From NCBI GenBank assembly GCA_002482005.1, contig DLFD01000014.1, positions 14,362 through 63,275 on the forward strand: a stretch of 48,914 nucleotides of DNA. Reading direction: 5' to 3'. Positions within the stretch are counted from its first letter, which is position 1. Each line of letters begins with the position of its first letter. This stretch comes from Lachnospiraceae bacterium UBA7729. Its GTDB lineage: Bacteria > Bacillota > Clostridia > Lachnospirales > Lachnospiraceae. The position numbers and the translations under genes were made by a program. Positions 24,953-33,630 of the stretch are shown one piece after another. Under the pieces are notes generated by a model, which had not been told where the DNA came from, did not search any database, and was given only the letters and a program-made list of their open reading frames with translations.

Positions 24953-24971
24953 TTAAGGTTCGTTTTAACTT
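24953..24971 (+). promoter_or_regulatory. Second candidate regulator box
   Basis: TTAAGGTTCGTTTTAACTT closely resembles the box at 23767-23786 and lies in the 75-bp gap before the VTC gene. Two copies before successive genes of one operon suggest control by the same regulator, or an internal promoter. No clear -10 follows it. Confidence 0.38.
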
Positions 24972-25013
24972 GGACGGCTAAACTGCAAGACAGTTACAAG
25001 GAGGTGAGAGGCT

Positions 25014-25814
25014 ATGAATGATTATCATCAGATCTTCCGGAGAGTCGAAAGCAAATACATCCTCACGGAATATCAGTTTTACGCCCTGAGGCAGTATCTT
25101 GAGAAGATTGCCGAAGTCGACCGGTACGGAGAGACCGACATCCTGAACCTCTACTTTGATACCCCGGACTACTACCTGATCCGAAGCTCGATCGAAGGAG
25201 GAGTTTACAAGGAAAAGCTGAGGCTTCGCAGCTACGGCATCCCCGCCCCTGACTCGGATGTCTTTCTGGAGATCAAGAAAAAATATCAGGGCGTCGTCTA
25301 CAAAAGGCGCGTGGCAATGCCTTGCCGGGAAGCTCTGGACTTTATCGCCTGCAGGAATTCCGAAAGTCCCCTGAAGCTGAAATCGTGGGAACCGGGAGAT
25401 GGCAGCAGTTTCCAGATCCTCCGCGAGATCGACTGGTTCTTCCGCCGCTGCAAAGACCTGCAGCCCAGGATGGCCATCAGCTACAGAAGGGTTGCCATGG
25501 CCGGAATAGAGGATCCGGACTTCCGGGTCACATTCGACCGGGATATCCGCTGGCGGACCGGTCATCTGGACCTGACGTACGGGGACGAAGGCCGCCGGAT
25601 CCTTCCCAAGGGTCTCTGCCTGATGGAGCTGAAGATCGCGGGCGCCATCGACCTTGACCTGGCAGAGGAGCTCTCCCGCCTGAAGATCTTTCCGGTCAGT
25701 TTTTCCAAATACGGCCGCGGCTATCAGGCAATGCTGGGACAGCTGGAAGCGAACGGACAGAGACCGGTCCGGGTCCCGGTCCCCTCCGCGGGGCACGAAC
25801 TGGTGGCCGTGTGA
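25014..25814 (+). CDS. VTC-domain polyphosphate polymerase
   Basis: A 266-residue protein of the VTC/triphosphate tunnel fold, which in yeast Vtc4 makes polyphosphate from ATP. The tunnel residues all seem present: ESKY (12-15), RLR (70-72), EIKKK (86-90), KRR (97-99), SYRR, DRDIRWR, LMELK and SKYGRGY near the end. No membrane segment is visible, so it probably works on the inner membrane face beside DUF4956. It lies 60 bp before the DUF4956 gene; this pair recurs in many Bacillota, often with CotH kinase, which is missing here. The ribosome site AAGGAGGTGA is ideal. Confidence 0.92.
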   Translation: MNDYHQIFRRVESKYILTEYQFYALRQYLEKIAEVDRYGETDILNLYFDTPDYYLIRSSIEGGVYKEKLRLRSYGIPAPDSDVFLEIKKKYQGVVYKRRVAMPCREALDFIACRNSESPLKLKSWEPGDGSSFQILREIDWFFRRCKDLQPRMAISYRRVAMAGIEDPDFRVTFDRDIRWRTGHLDLTYGDEGRRILPKGLCLMELKIAGAIDLDLAEELSRLKIFPVSFSKYGRGYQAMLGQLEANGQRPVRVPVPSAGHELVAV

Positions 25815-25874
25815 ATCTCTCTGCAGCCGCAGTTCCCATTCCGGAAGCCGTCTTTATAGAAAGGAGCTGGTCAT

Positions 25875-26546
25875 ATGAAACTGTTTTCAACTGTACTGAA
25901 GGAAGAGATCACAGGAGAAACATTTTTCCTCTGTACCTTCGTCTCACTCGTGATCGGGCTCTTCATCGCCTGGACCTACACCCTGAAAAACCGCTGCAGC
26001 AAGAGCTTTCTGATCACTCTGATCATGCTTCCTGCCATCGTCCAGATGGTGATCATGCTGGTCAACGGGAATATCGGGGCCGGTGTCGCGGTCGCGGGGG
26101 CTTTCGGGCTCGTACGCTTCCGTTCCGCCCAGGGAAGCGGGCAGGAGATCACCAGCATCTTCCTCAGCATGGCTGTGGGTCTGGCGACCGGCATGGGATA
26201 CCTCATGATCGCCATCCTGTTTTCAGTCATCCTGGTCCTGATCAACCTGGCTATCTCCTATTCCGGATTCGATGAGGATGGCAGTCAGATCCAGATTCTG
26301 AAGATCACCATACCGGAAGGTCTTGATTATGAGCATCTGTTCGACGACATCCTGCCCCGCTATGCGGGTCGCTGCAGCCTTGTGGAAGTCAAGACGACCG
26401 GCATGGGCAGCATGTACCGGCTTACCTATGAGATCAGTCTGAGGCCGGGTGCTTCCTCCCGCAGCCTGATCGACGAGATCAGGACACGCAACGGGAACCT
26501 GGAGATCTCCTGCGGAAGACCGGTGACGCCTGAAGGAGCTCTATGA
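25875..26546 (+). CDS. DUF4956 membrane protein
   Basis: A 223-residue protein with four membrane helices in the first 135 residues (about 17-35, 45-63, 66-82, 95-125) and a soluble C-terminal domain (about 140-223). The family marker GAGVAVAGAFGLVRFRSAQG with charged RFRS between helices is clear. DUF4956 proteins accompany VTC-type polymerases and may export or anchor the polymer; their function is unproven. The ATG follows AAAGGAG. It belongs to the same operon as the VTC gene. Confidence 0.92.
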   Translation: MKLFSTVLKEEITGETFFLCTFVSLVIGLFIAWTYTLKNRCSKSFLITLIMLPAIVQMVIMLVNGNIGAGVAVAGAFGLVRFRSAQGSGQEITSIFLSMAVGLATGMGYLMIAILFSVILVLINLAISYSGFDEDGSQIQILKITIPEGLDYEHLFDDILPRYAGRCSLVEVKTTGMGSMYRLTYEISLRPGASSRSLIDEIRTRNGNLEISCGRPVTPEGAL

Positions 26547-26651
26547 TTCACCGTACAGGACAGGCAGGAAAAGCAAGGCTATGCCGATCCGCCATAAGCC
26601 TGCACTGACATCGGCCGGGACTCTTCGATGACCCGGCGGAAAGGAGCCGCT

Positions 26652-26723
26652 TTGAAGACCATCATCTTTGCTTTGGCACTTCTCATTCTCTGCATGTTTT
26701 CGGATATGCGTGAAACTCCCTGA
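26652..26723 (+). CDS. Predicted 23-residue hydrophobic peptide
   Basis: A short frame starting with TTG, five bases after AAAGGAG: MKTIIFALALLILCMF then SDMRETP and stop. It would be one membrane helix with a cysteine near the outer end. It lies in the 280-bp gap between the DUF4956 and glycosidase genes, which otherwise shows no gene. The good ribosome site and the Lys-hydrophobic-charged layout argue for expression; the TTG start and small size argue caution. Confidence 0.45.
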   Translation: MKTIIFALALLILCMFSDMRETP

Positions 26724-26826
26724 CCGGAGTTTTCCGCAATCAGCCTGACATACAAAGACACCAGGAAACAGCGGACAGAAGCCGGAATCTTCTGCCCGGA
26801 CACCAGGATAAGGAGGCGGTTTTATT

Positions 26827-27831
26827 ATGAAATCCCCAAAGAAGAAAAGACCAGACCCCGTGCCAGCGGCCTTCCGGGCGGCACTTCTCGGATTCTCGGC
26901 ATTCACACTGCTGGATACATTTGTCATACCGAAAAACGTGATCTCCGCAGACCAGGTCACGGCAGTATCCTCATACGCGGCAGAAAACACGTCCGGATCG
27001 ATCGGTCCTGACGGCGCAGTCACGAATGAGGCGATCGCTGCCGCGGACAGCACTGCAGCATCCGCAGATGCGGATGCTTCCGCAGGTGCATCCGGCCAGG
27101 TCATCACGGACACTTCCTACATAAGCGATGACCTTCAGATTACGATCACCACTGAGCGGGTAGACAATACGACGGTCTACATAGCGGACATTCAGACCAC
27201 CGATCCGTCAAAGCTCATGTCCGGGCTTGCCGATAACAGCTTCGGGCAGAATGTAAGTCAGACCACATCGGACATAGCCTCAGAGACCGGCGCACTGCTC
27301 GCCGTCAACGGCGATTACTATGGTTTCCGCAGCACGGGTTATGTGATGAGAAATGGCTATCTCTACCGTTCCGTCTCCGCGGGCTTTGACCAGGAGGACC
27401 TGGTGATCTTCCAGGATGGAACGATGGATATCATCAAGGAATCGGAAGTGACCGCCGAAGAGCTTCAGAGCCAGGGAGCCGTGCAGATCTACTCCTTCGG
27501 CCCGGGTCTTGTTGAGAACGGAACGATCACGGTAGACGAAGACGATGAGGTTGACCGGGCGACCAGCAGCAATCCCCGGACCGCCATAGGCCAGATCTCG
27601 GAAGGGCACTACGTGATGGTCGTATCCGACGGGAGGACCTCCGAAAGCTCAGGGCTTACTCTCCTGCAGCTGGCCTCGGTCATGCAGAACCTCGGATGTC
27701 AGACCGCCTATAACCTGGACGGAGGAGGCTCTTCCACCATGGTCTTCAACGGACAGATCATCAACATTCCGGTCGGCGGACACGGATCAAGCGAGAGGAA
27801 GGTGAGCGATATTGTTTACATCACAGCATGA
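26827..27831 (+). CDS. Membrane-anchored phosphodiester glycosidase (NAGPA-type)
   Basis: A 334-residue extracellular enzyme held by an N-terminal helix (about residues 17-37) after a basic tail. Residues 60-90 are an Ala/Ser-rich linker. The NAGPA domain (about 95-334) resembles the enzyme that removes GlcNAc from phosphodiester-linked mannose; motifs are VNGDYYGFRSTGYVMRNG, NPRTAIGQ, VVSDGR and NLDGGGSSTMVFNG. In bacteria such domains probably trim sugar-phosphate polymers at the cell surface. It overlaps the next gene by 20 bp. With the VTC and glycosyltransferase genes it suggests a glycosylated phosphopolymer (inference). Confidence 0.92.
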   Translation: MKSPKKKRPDPVPAAFRAALLGFSAFTLLDTFVIPKNVISADQVTAVSSYAAENTSGSIGPDGAVTNEAIAAADSTAASADADASAGASGQVITDTSYISDDLQITITTERVDNTTVYIADIQTTDPSKLMSGLADNSFGQNVSQTTSDIASETGALLAVNGDYYGFRSTGYVMRNGYLYRSVSAGFDQEDLVIFQDGTMDIIKESEVTAEELQSQGAVQIYSFGPGLVENGTITVDEDDEVDRATSSNPRTAIGQISEGHYVMVVSDGRTSESSGLTLLQLASVMQNLGCQTAYNLDGGGSSTMVFNGQIINIPVGGHGSSERKVSDIVYITA

Positions 27832-28243
27832 AGATACGGACATCCATATGGTCAGAAAGGGCTACTTTTACCTTGGGCTCTCGCTCTTCTGCCTGGTATT
27901 CTTTCTGATCTACAACCGGTTCTCTCACGGGGTCCATTCTCCCTACATGACTTACCTGTTCCTCTGGCCCCTTCTGATGGGAGCCGTCCCGGCATTTCTT
28001 CTGGGATTTCTGAAGGAGGACTTCCTCCCCGGAAAGCATGAAGAAAACCTCTACTTCTTCGGTGTGGAGACCCTGACCATGTCGAGTCTTCTCCGGGGGA
28101 TCCTGGACATCGCCGGAACCGCTTCCGTCTTCCAGAGGTACCTGATGGCCGCGGGAGCTTTCCTTTCCGCAGCCGGGCTTGCCACCTGGCTGACCCGGAC
28201 CCTCTTGCAAATAGCGCGGGCAGCGAAGAAGAGGAGCTTTTGA
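27812..28243 (+). CDS. Small polytopic membrane protein
   Basis: A 143-residue protein with about four membrane helices (near residues 19-35, 45-66, 84-100 and 106-131) and basic ends. No family recognised. The TTG at 27812 has GGAAGGTGAG just upstream and lies inside the end of the glycosidase gene, as in translational coupling; an ATG at 27848 is the alternative and has a poor ribosome site. Its place in the operon suggests a membrane partner of the glycosidase or DUF4353 protein. Confidence 0.75.
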   Translation: MFTSQHEDTDIHMVRKGYFYLGLSLFCLVFFLIYNRFSHGVHSPYMTYLFLWPLLMGAVPAFLLGFLKEDFLPGKHEENLYFFGVETLTMSSLLRGILDIAGTASVFQRYLMAAGAFLSAAGLATWLTRTLLQIARAAKKRSF

Positions 28244-28313
28244 CCGCGAAAGACAAACCCAGGCACATGCACAGACAACAAGATACTCATTTTAGGTAAT
28301 GGAGGAATACATT

Positions 28314-29771
28314 ATGAAATTCAGACAGATCAGATCCCTGCTCAGCGGCCTTGTCCTTTCGGGAAGTCTTCTGGTGGGAGGCCTTGCCGCCACATCATAC
28401 GCATCTTCAACCGATACCGCTCCAGTCACTGCACAGACTGAGGACTCCGATTCGGCATCAGCCGCTTCACAATCCACGGACTCCGATTCGGCCTCAGCCG
28501 CTTCACAGACTGCGGACTCCGGTCCTGCTTCGTCATCGGGCAGCCTTCTTGCCGCATCCGACTTCTTCTCGGACCGGGATCTTGAACAGACCGCCGACAC
28601 CTCGTCTGCCCAGAAGGTCACTCTGACGGACAGCCAGGATGTATCGATCACCGAGGAGGGCGTCTACCTGATCAGCGGCACCGCTAAAGACGTCACGATC
28701 AACGTCAACGCTCCTGAAGCCAAAGTCCAGCTGGTCCTTGACGGGGCGAATATCACCAATGAAGATAAGCCCGCGGTCTACGTCGCGGACGCGGATAAGG
28801 TTTTCGTGACCACGGCCTCCGGAAGCAGCAATGCCTTCTCCGTCACAAGTCAGTATTCTCAAGACGGCGATACCAATCTGGACGCGGTCATCTTCTCGAA
28901 GTCCGACCTGACCCTGAACGGACAGGGCTCTCTGACCATCAGTTCTGCCGAAGGAAACGGCATCTCGTCCAAAGACGAACTGACAATCACCGGCGGGACC
29001 TACGATATCACCTGCGCCGAGGACGCTATGGAAGCACATGATTCCGTTGCCATATCAGACGGGACCTTCACGATAAAGTCCGGCAAGGACGGCATCCACA
29101 GCGAGGACAAGGATGACGGGACCGTCGGATCAGTCTATATCTCCGGCGGAACCTTCAAGATCGAGGCAGGCGACGACGGCATCCAGGGAACGACCGTGAC
29201 CGAGATCGCAGGAGGCAGCTTCGACATCACCGCTGTGGAGGGAATCGAAGGGACGACCGTCCAGATCAATGATGGGACGATCCGCATAAGCGCCTCCGAT
29301 GACGGCATCAACGCTGCCCGGAAGAGTACATCCTCCGATATTCTCATCGAGATAGACGGCGGCGACACGACCATCGTCATGGGGCAGGGCGACACCGACG
29401 CCATCGACTCCAATGGAGACATCATCGTAAACGGAGGAACGATCGACATCACCGGGAACAGCTCATTTGACTACAGTGGAACCGGAACGATCAACGGCGG
29501 GACCGTGACCGTCAACGGACAGCAGATCACAGAGATGCCTGCCGGCATGGGCGGCGGAAAAGGCGGCATGATGGGAGGAAATGGATTCGGACACGGCGGA
29601 CGCGGAGGCCGCGGTCCTGCAGCGGGCGGAACCTTCCCGGGCAAAGACGGCAGCATGCCGGATGCAGGAAGCAGCGGAAATAACTCCGATGCGGGAAGCA
29701 GTCCTGCCGGAAACGGCGGAGATAACTCCGGTGAAGGAAGCAGTCCTGCCGGAAACAGCGCAAGCCTCTGA
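28314..29771 (+). CDS. Secreted DUF4353 (carbohydrate-binding-like) protein
   Basis: A 485-residue secreted protein. A signal peptide (residues 1-25) is followed by a Ser/Ala/Asp-rich low-complexity linker with repeated DSDSASAASQ. Residues about 95-390 form repeated short beta-strand units (SISGGTFKIEAGDDGIQGT-like), typical of DUF4353 parallel beta helices found with CotH and VTC genes. The last 90 residues are rich in Gly, Ser and Asn, with a duplicated GSSPAGN unit and no LPxTG. The ATG at 28314 follows GGAGG by eight bases. It may bind or be modified by the product of the upstream enzymes (inference). Confidence 0.88.
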   Translation: MKFRQIRSLLSGLVLSGSLLVGGLAATSYASSTDTAPVTAQTEDSDSASAASQSTDSDSASAASQTADSGPASSSGSLLAASDFFSDRDLEQTADTSSAQKVTLTDSQDVSITEEGVYLISGTAKDVTINVNAPEAKVQLVLDGANITNEDKPAVYVADADKVFVTTASGSSNAFSVTSQYSQDGDTNLDAVIFSKSDLTLNGQGSLTISSAEGNGISSKDELTITGGTYDITCAEDAMEAHDSVAISDGTFTIKSGKDGIHSEDKDDGTVGSVYISGGTFKIEAGDDGIQGTTVTEIAGGSFDITAVEGIEGTTVQINDGTIRISASDDGINAARKSTSSDILIEIDGGDTTIVMGQGDTDAIDSNGDIIVNGGTIDITGNSSFDYSGTGTINGGTVTVNGQQITEMPAGMGGGKGGMMGGNGFGHGGRGGRGPAAGGTFPGKDGSMPDAGSSGNNSDAGSSPAGNGGDNSGEGSSPAGNSASL

Positions 29772-29786
29772 TTTCCCACTTTCGCC

Positions 29787-29858
29787 CCGGATCGTCACAT
29801 GTCACTCCCGCAGCGGCGATATCCGGATCGTCCCATGTCACCCCAGCAGTGCCGATAT
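29787..29858. repeat. 36-bp tandem duplication at the kinase gene end
   Basis: Two 36-bp units (29787-29822 and 29823-29858), each starting CCGGATCGTC and ending GCGATAT or CCGATAT, at roughly 85 percent identity. The kinase stop codon lies in the second unit. The gap between the converging operons has no clear terminator. Confidence 0.75.
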
Positions 29859-31097
29859 CTTAATGGTGCCCGGATCGACGGCTGACGCGGATGCCTTTCC
29901 CCCATGGGCGGCTGCGACCGCTGCCACTATGGACAGGCCGATCCCATATCCGCTCTTCTCAGAGCTGCGCGAAGCATCTCCCCGGTAGAAACGGTCGAAC
30001 ATATGGGTCAGCATATCCGGGCTTACACAGTCCACAGAATTGAACACAGCGATCTCTACACCCTTGCCCGCCCGGGCGAGGGTGATCTTTATCTTCCCCC
30101 TGTCCGACGAATACTTCAGGGCATTGTCAAGAAGGATATTGACCAGCTTGGTGATGGCCTTCTCGTCCCCGCAGTAACTGAGCATGGGAGCGATCTCGCA
30201 GACCAGCTCTTTCTTCTCCATCTGCGCCCGGGACCTGTAGGAAGAGGTGATCTCGGACACGACATCCGATATGGGGAAGTCGATCTTTTCAAGCCGGCCC
30301 GCCCCCTCATCCATGCGGGACAGATAGACCAGATCATTGGTAAGGCCGGACAGGCGCTTCGTCTGAGCCTTCACATCGGAAAGCCACTCATTTTCCCCTA
30401 TATCCATCTCCAGGACCGACACGTCCGCGTCTATGATGGTGAGCGGTGTCCTCAGCTCATGCCCGGCGTCGGTGATAAAGCGCTTCTGTTTTTCGTAGCT
30501 CTCCCGGATCGGCCGTATGACTCTGCGGGAAAGTAATAGCACAAGCAGAAAGACCGCCGCCACACCGGCCAGGGAAATCATGACGCTGCTGAAGAGAAAT
30601 GTGCGAAAGTTTCCCAGTGACCTGCTGCAGTCCAGAAACAGCACCACCGCCTGTGCGCTGTCATCCTCATAGGACAGATAGCGGAAATCATCGGCAAAAC
30701 CAGACTTTTTCCCGGACGCATACACCTTCCGCCCATACTCCTCCGCCCTGGTCCCGTCCACGGACACGATGCGGTCGGTATTGACATCCGTGATGTCCCC
30801 GTCCCCGGAGAATGTCACGCTGAAATACCTGGACTCATAGGGAGTCTCGGCGGAGAGATGCGGCCCTTTTCCGTATTTTCCGAAGCCTGCGGGACCGGCA
30901 AAGCTGCCGTCCGCCCCCGAACCGTCCGTCCCCGGAAATGTGCCTCCCCCGTCCCTGATCATCTGAAGGACCTGATCGGCACTGCTTTTCACGTTCTGAT
31001 AGTTGGTATAGTTAATGGCGCCCATGATCACGCCAAGGACCAGGATAACGGAGATCATGGTGACTGTAACAAACCGGACCTGCAGTTTTCGGATCAT
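29838..31097 (-). CDS. Sensor histidine kinase
   Basis: Membrane sensor of 419 aa. Two membrane helices (about 11-30 and 168-190) frame an extracellular sensing loop that includes a Gly-rich stretch. The phosphorylated His is in DAGHELRTPLTII (about residue 217), and the ATPase domain shows the N box (LVNILLDNALKYS), G1 (VDCVSPDMLTHMFDRF) and GYGIGLSIV. It follows the response regulator gene by 12 bp. The genes converge on the envelope operon, so a stress signal at the cell surface may control that operon (inference). Confidence 0.94.
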   Translation of the reverse strand: MIRKLQVRFVTVTMISVILVLGVIMGAINYTNYQNVKSSADQVLQMIRDGGGTFPGTDGSGADGSFAGPAGFGKYGKGPHLSAETPYESRYFSVTFSGDGDITDVNTDRIVSVDGTRAEEYGRKVYASGKKSGFADDFRYLSYEDDSAQAVVLFLDCSRSLGNFRTFLFSSVMISLAGVAAVFLLVLLLSRRVIRPIRESYEKQKRFITDAGHELRTPLTIIDADVSVLEMDIGENEWLSDVKAQTKRLSGLTNDLVYLSRMDEGAGRLEKIDFPISDVVSEITSSYRSRAQMEKKELVCEIAPMLSYCGDEKAITKLVNILLDNALKYSSDRGKIKITLARAGKGVEIAVFNSVDCVSPDMLTHMFDRFYRGDASRSSEKSGYGIGLSIVAAVAAAHGGKASASAVDPGTIKISALLG

Positions 31098-31109
31098 AGC
31101 CGCTCCCTT

Positions 31110-31790
31110 TCAGCTGATCTTCTCCAGTGAATAACCCTGACCGCGCGCTGCCACGATCGCGACATCCGCCCTCAGGGCCTTAAGCTTCTTGCGGAGATAG
31201 GATATGTAGACCCAGACCACATTGATCTCTGCATCTGAATCATATCCCCAGATTTTCTCCATAAACAGCTCCGCCGGGATCAGGCGGTGCGGATCAGCCA
31301 TAAGCATCTGCATCATCTGATACTCCTTTCCTGCCAGACGGAAACTGCCCGCAGGGGAGGAGAGCTCACAGGAGGAGGTATCCAGCGTGATATTGCCGGC
31401 CCGCATGCGAAAGTCCGTCTGGACGGCCGACTGGGTCCTGGTCATGGCACGGATCCTGGCCAGAAGCTCGGCCGGGGCGAAAGGCTTGGTGAGATAATCA
31501 TTGGCCCCAAGATCGAGCCCGCGGACCTTGTCATCGGTCTCGGATCTGGCTGTCAGAAACAGGACCGGCAGCCTGTTTCCCTGCCCCCGGATCTTCGAAA
31601 GCACGGTCAGCCCGTCGATCTTCGGCATCATGATGTCAAGTATGGCGCCGTCGTAATTGTCGCCGCCCGTCAGATAATCGAGCGCGGCCTCCCCGTCATA
31701 GACGGCATCGACCGAATAGCCCGCATGTTCCAGTATCTTCACGAGCGCCCGTGAAAGAGAACGCTCATCTTCAGCCAGAAGAAGACGCAT
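31110..31790 (-). CDS. OmpR-family response regulator
   Basis: DNA-binding regulator of 226 aa. The receiver domain (1-115) has the acidic pair ED (8-9 region, LLLAEDE), the phosphorylated Asp in AILDIMMPKIDG (about 52), Thr in FLTAR and Lys in YLTKPFAP. The C-terminal winged helix (about 125-222) ends VWVYISYLRKKL and GQGYSLEKI. It is first in the two-component operon. The 208 bp upstream (31791-31998) contain its promoter region but no gene. Confidence 0.95.
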   Translation of the reverse strand: MRLLLAEDERSLSRALVKILEHAGYSVDAVYDGEAALDYLTGGDNYDGAILDIMMPKIDGLTVLSKIRGQGNRLPVLFLTARSETDDKVRGLDLGANDYLTKPFAPAELLARIRAMTRTQSAVQTDFRMRAGNITLDTSSCELSSPAGSFRLAGKEYQMMQMLMADPHRLIPAELFMEKIWGYDSDAEINVVWVYISYLRKKLKALRADVAIVAARGQGYSLEKIS

Positions 31791-31998
31791 GGCAAAATCC
31801 CCCTTCCTGTCTCATGAAAGTTCCGATATGGTGAAAACAGTACTTTCCCCGTCCAGACAGGCAAGATCCGACGTAAAGACTGTACCTGGATAAAACAGGC
31901 AGGTCAGATAATATGAGATCCGTGTTCTGAAAAGTTCGAAAACCGTTTTGCTTTCTGGCACCGCGTGCTCCTTATCGTAACATGTTTCTCCACAGGGA

Positions 31999-32307
31999 TC
32001 ACATGGTTATATTCCTGATACTTGCTACTTTATACTTTCCCTTGCCGACCTTCTTCACCCTCATAAGAGCAAGCCCGGAAATATTGCCCTTATTCAGACG
32101 GAAGTTTTTTGTTCCTTTGACCAGAGTTCTGCTGGCTGTGATCTTAGCTTTTCCATCCAGATCCTGATACACATAGACCAGCTCATAGTCTGCCTTTGCC
32201 CCCGGGACTACGGCACGTCCTCTGCACAGGAAGCAGTAATTGGTCCCCGCGACCGTCTGGCTGCCTCCACTATAGATACAGATGAACGCTGGATAATGCT
32301 GCACCAT
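31999..32307 (-). pseudogene. Tail of a surface/secreted protein
   Basis: A 102-residue frame. The motif SQTVAGTNYCFLCRGRAVVP followed by YELVYVYQDLDGKAKIT is, from memory, a repeated domain of secreted Clostridia proteins, usually placed at the C-terminus after a signal peptide. Here a stop codon lies 11 codons upstream of the Met and no signal peptide or ribosome site is seen, so the 5' part is missing. It probably marks a recombination border next to the Wadjet genes. Confidence 0.5.
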
Positions 32308-32360
32308 TTTTTTCCAAAGCCATGTGCCTGCGCCGTATCAATTGCAGACAGGTCACAAAA

Positions 32361-33617
32361 CTATCTCTCTATCCAGCTGATGATCTCCTGTTCGAGTTTT
32401 CTTCCATGCTCAAGCATATATCTCATCTCATCCGGATAGATCCCCGCACCCAGCATATTTTCTGCCTTTGTCACATCATTCTTCTCAAGCGGCCTGGTAT
32501 ATTCCGCATATTGATCAAGCTGCGGTATTCCCATCCGATAAGGCTTGAAGTCTATTCCCGTCTCCCTTTTGAGGTGTTCCAGTATCAGAAATCCGTCCGG
32601 ATCGATATCACCAAAGTGATAGAAACAGAGACTTTTATCACCCTTCGTATTGTCTTCCGCTATCTTCATAAGCAGACGCTGTTTCGCTGTATTATGGTAG
32701 CCACTGAGATATAAGAAAAACGTGTTCTCCCGTCTGATCCTGTTAAAGGAAGTCAGATTTTCAACTGTCATGAGATCATGGTTCCTTATCTCAAAGCAGC
32801 TGATCCTGCTGATCGATTCTGATGAAAAAGCAACCGGGATATCCGGTGCGAGGGCATAGCAGGTACCATCTGAGAATGTTATGGAGCCATGCCCTTTCAT
32901 GTAAATATAAGACGGATTCGCATAGACCCCGTATTCTTCCAGTATGGCTATCTCGCGCTCGCGGCCGCTCAGATCCTGAGAAACAGCCCTGTCCCATGTG
33001 CCATACTGATCAAGGATCCTGCATACCCGCGTGCGAAAGCTTTTCTCGAATATTTTGCTGTCTCCAAGAACCTCGATGGAAAGTTCCCTTTCCAGAATGC
33101 CTTCCCTGTTATCTGTGATCCTGCTCAGAAGTTTCAGGATAATTCCCGCATCACTAAGCGGATACCGGATCTTCTTTCCCTCGCCAAGCCGGTCCAGCTG
33201 CTCTCTGCAGAAAAGATCGGCTGTCTCACAGAGACCAATATGGCTGGAGAAAAACTGTTTCTGTTTTCTGACCACGTCGCTTTTGGAGAATCGGCCAAGT
33301 TTTTGATATATCTCATCAATACGGGCAATATCAGCAGTGAGAGTCAGCTTGCAGATACTTTCCCGCTTCCACGATATATCGAGATAGCCTTGCTGGCTTA
33401 GCAGCTTCATCTCATCCTCAAAGCGATGGATCTTATCGACAGATTCATAATTGCTCTCATATTCCGGATAGATCTCTGCAGGCGCACAGGAAAAGTGCTG
33501 GTTTACTTTGTTTTCTCCGGCATATGTTTTGCTCTGCTCATATTTATCGAGCAGATGATCAAGAACTTTCTTCTGTAATTTCGTCAATCTTCCGTCTGTC
33601 ACGCTTTTCTGCCCCAT
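32361..33617 (-). CDS. jetD: Wadjet nuclease subunit JetD
   Basis: The DNA-cutting subunit of the Wadjet defence system, 418 aa, which cleaves small circular DNA such as plasmids after the SMC complex has extruded it. The C-terminal Toprim-like (DUF2220) domain carries Glu286 (MTVENLTSF) and the metal-binding acids Asp337, Asp339 and Asp341 (FGDIDPDG). The N-terminal region (about 10-250) is a winged-helix/arm part. The ATG at 33617 was preferred over a TTG at 33626. It is last in the jetABCD operon, 13 bp after jetC. All expected catalytic acids are present. Confidence 0.92.
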   Translation of the reverse strand: MGQKSVTDGRLTKLQKKVLDHLLDKYEQSKTYAGENKVNQHFSCAPAEIYPEYESNYESVDKIHRFEDEMKLLSQQGYLDISWKRESICKLTLTADIARIDEIYQKLGRFSKSDVVRKQKQFFSSHIGLCETADLFCREQLDRLGEGKKIRYPLSDAGIILKLLSRITDNREGILERELSIEVLGDSKIFEKSFRTRVCRILDQYGTWDRAVSQDLSGREREIAILEEYGVYANPSYIYMKGHGSITFSDGTCYALAPDIPVAFSSESISRISCFEIRNHDLMTVENLTSFNRIRRENTFFLYLSGYHNTAKQRLLMKIAEDNTKGDKSLCFYHFGDIDPDGFLILEHLKRETGIDFKPYRMGIPQLDQYAEYTRPLEKNDVTKAENMLGAGIYPDEMRYMLEHGRKLEQEIISWIER

Positions 33618-33630
33618 ACGCTTCAAAGCC

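Noticed and set aside
29641..29770. Repeat-rich end of the DUF4353 gene as a CRISPR-like array
   Set aside because: The repeated GGAAGCAGTCCTGCC units are coding repeats of a Gly/Ser-rich tail, with no regular spacers.
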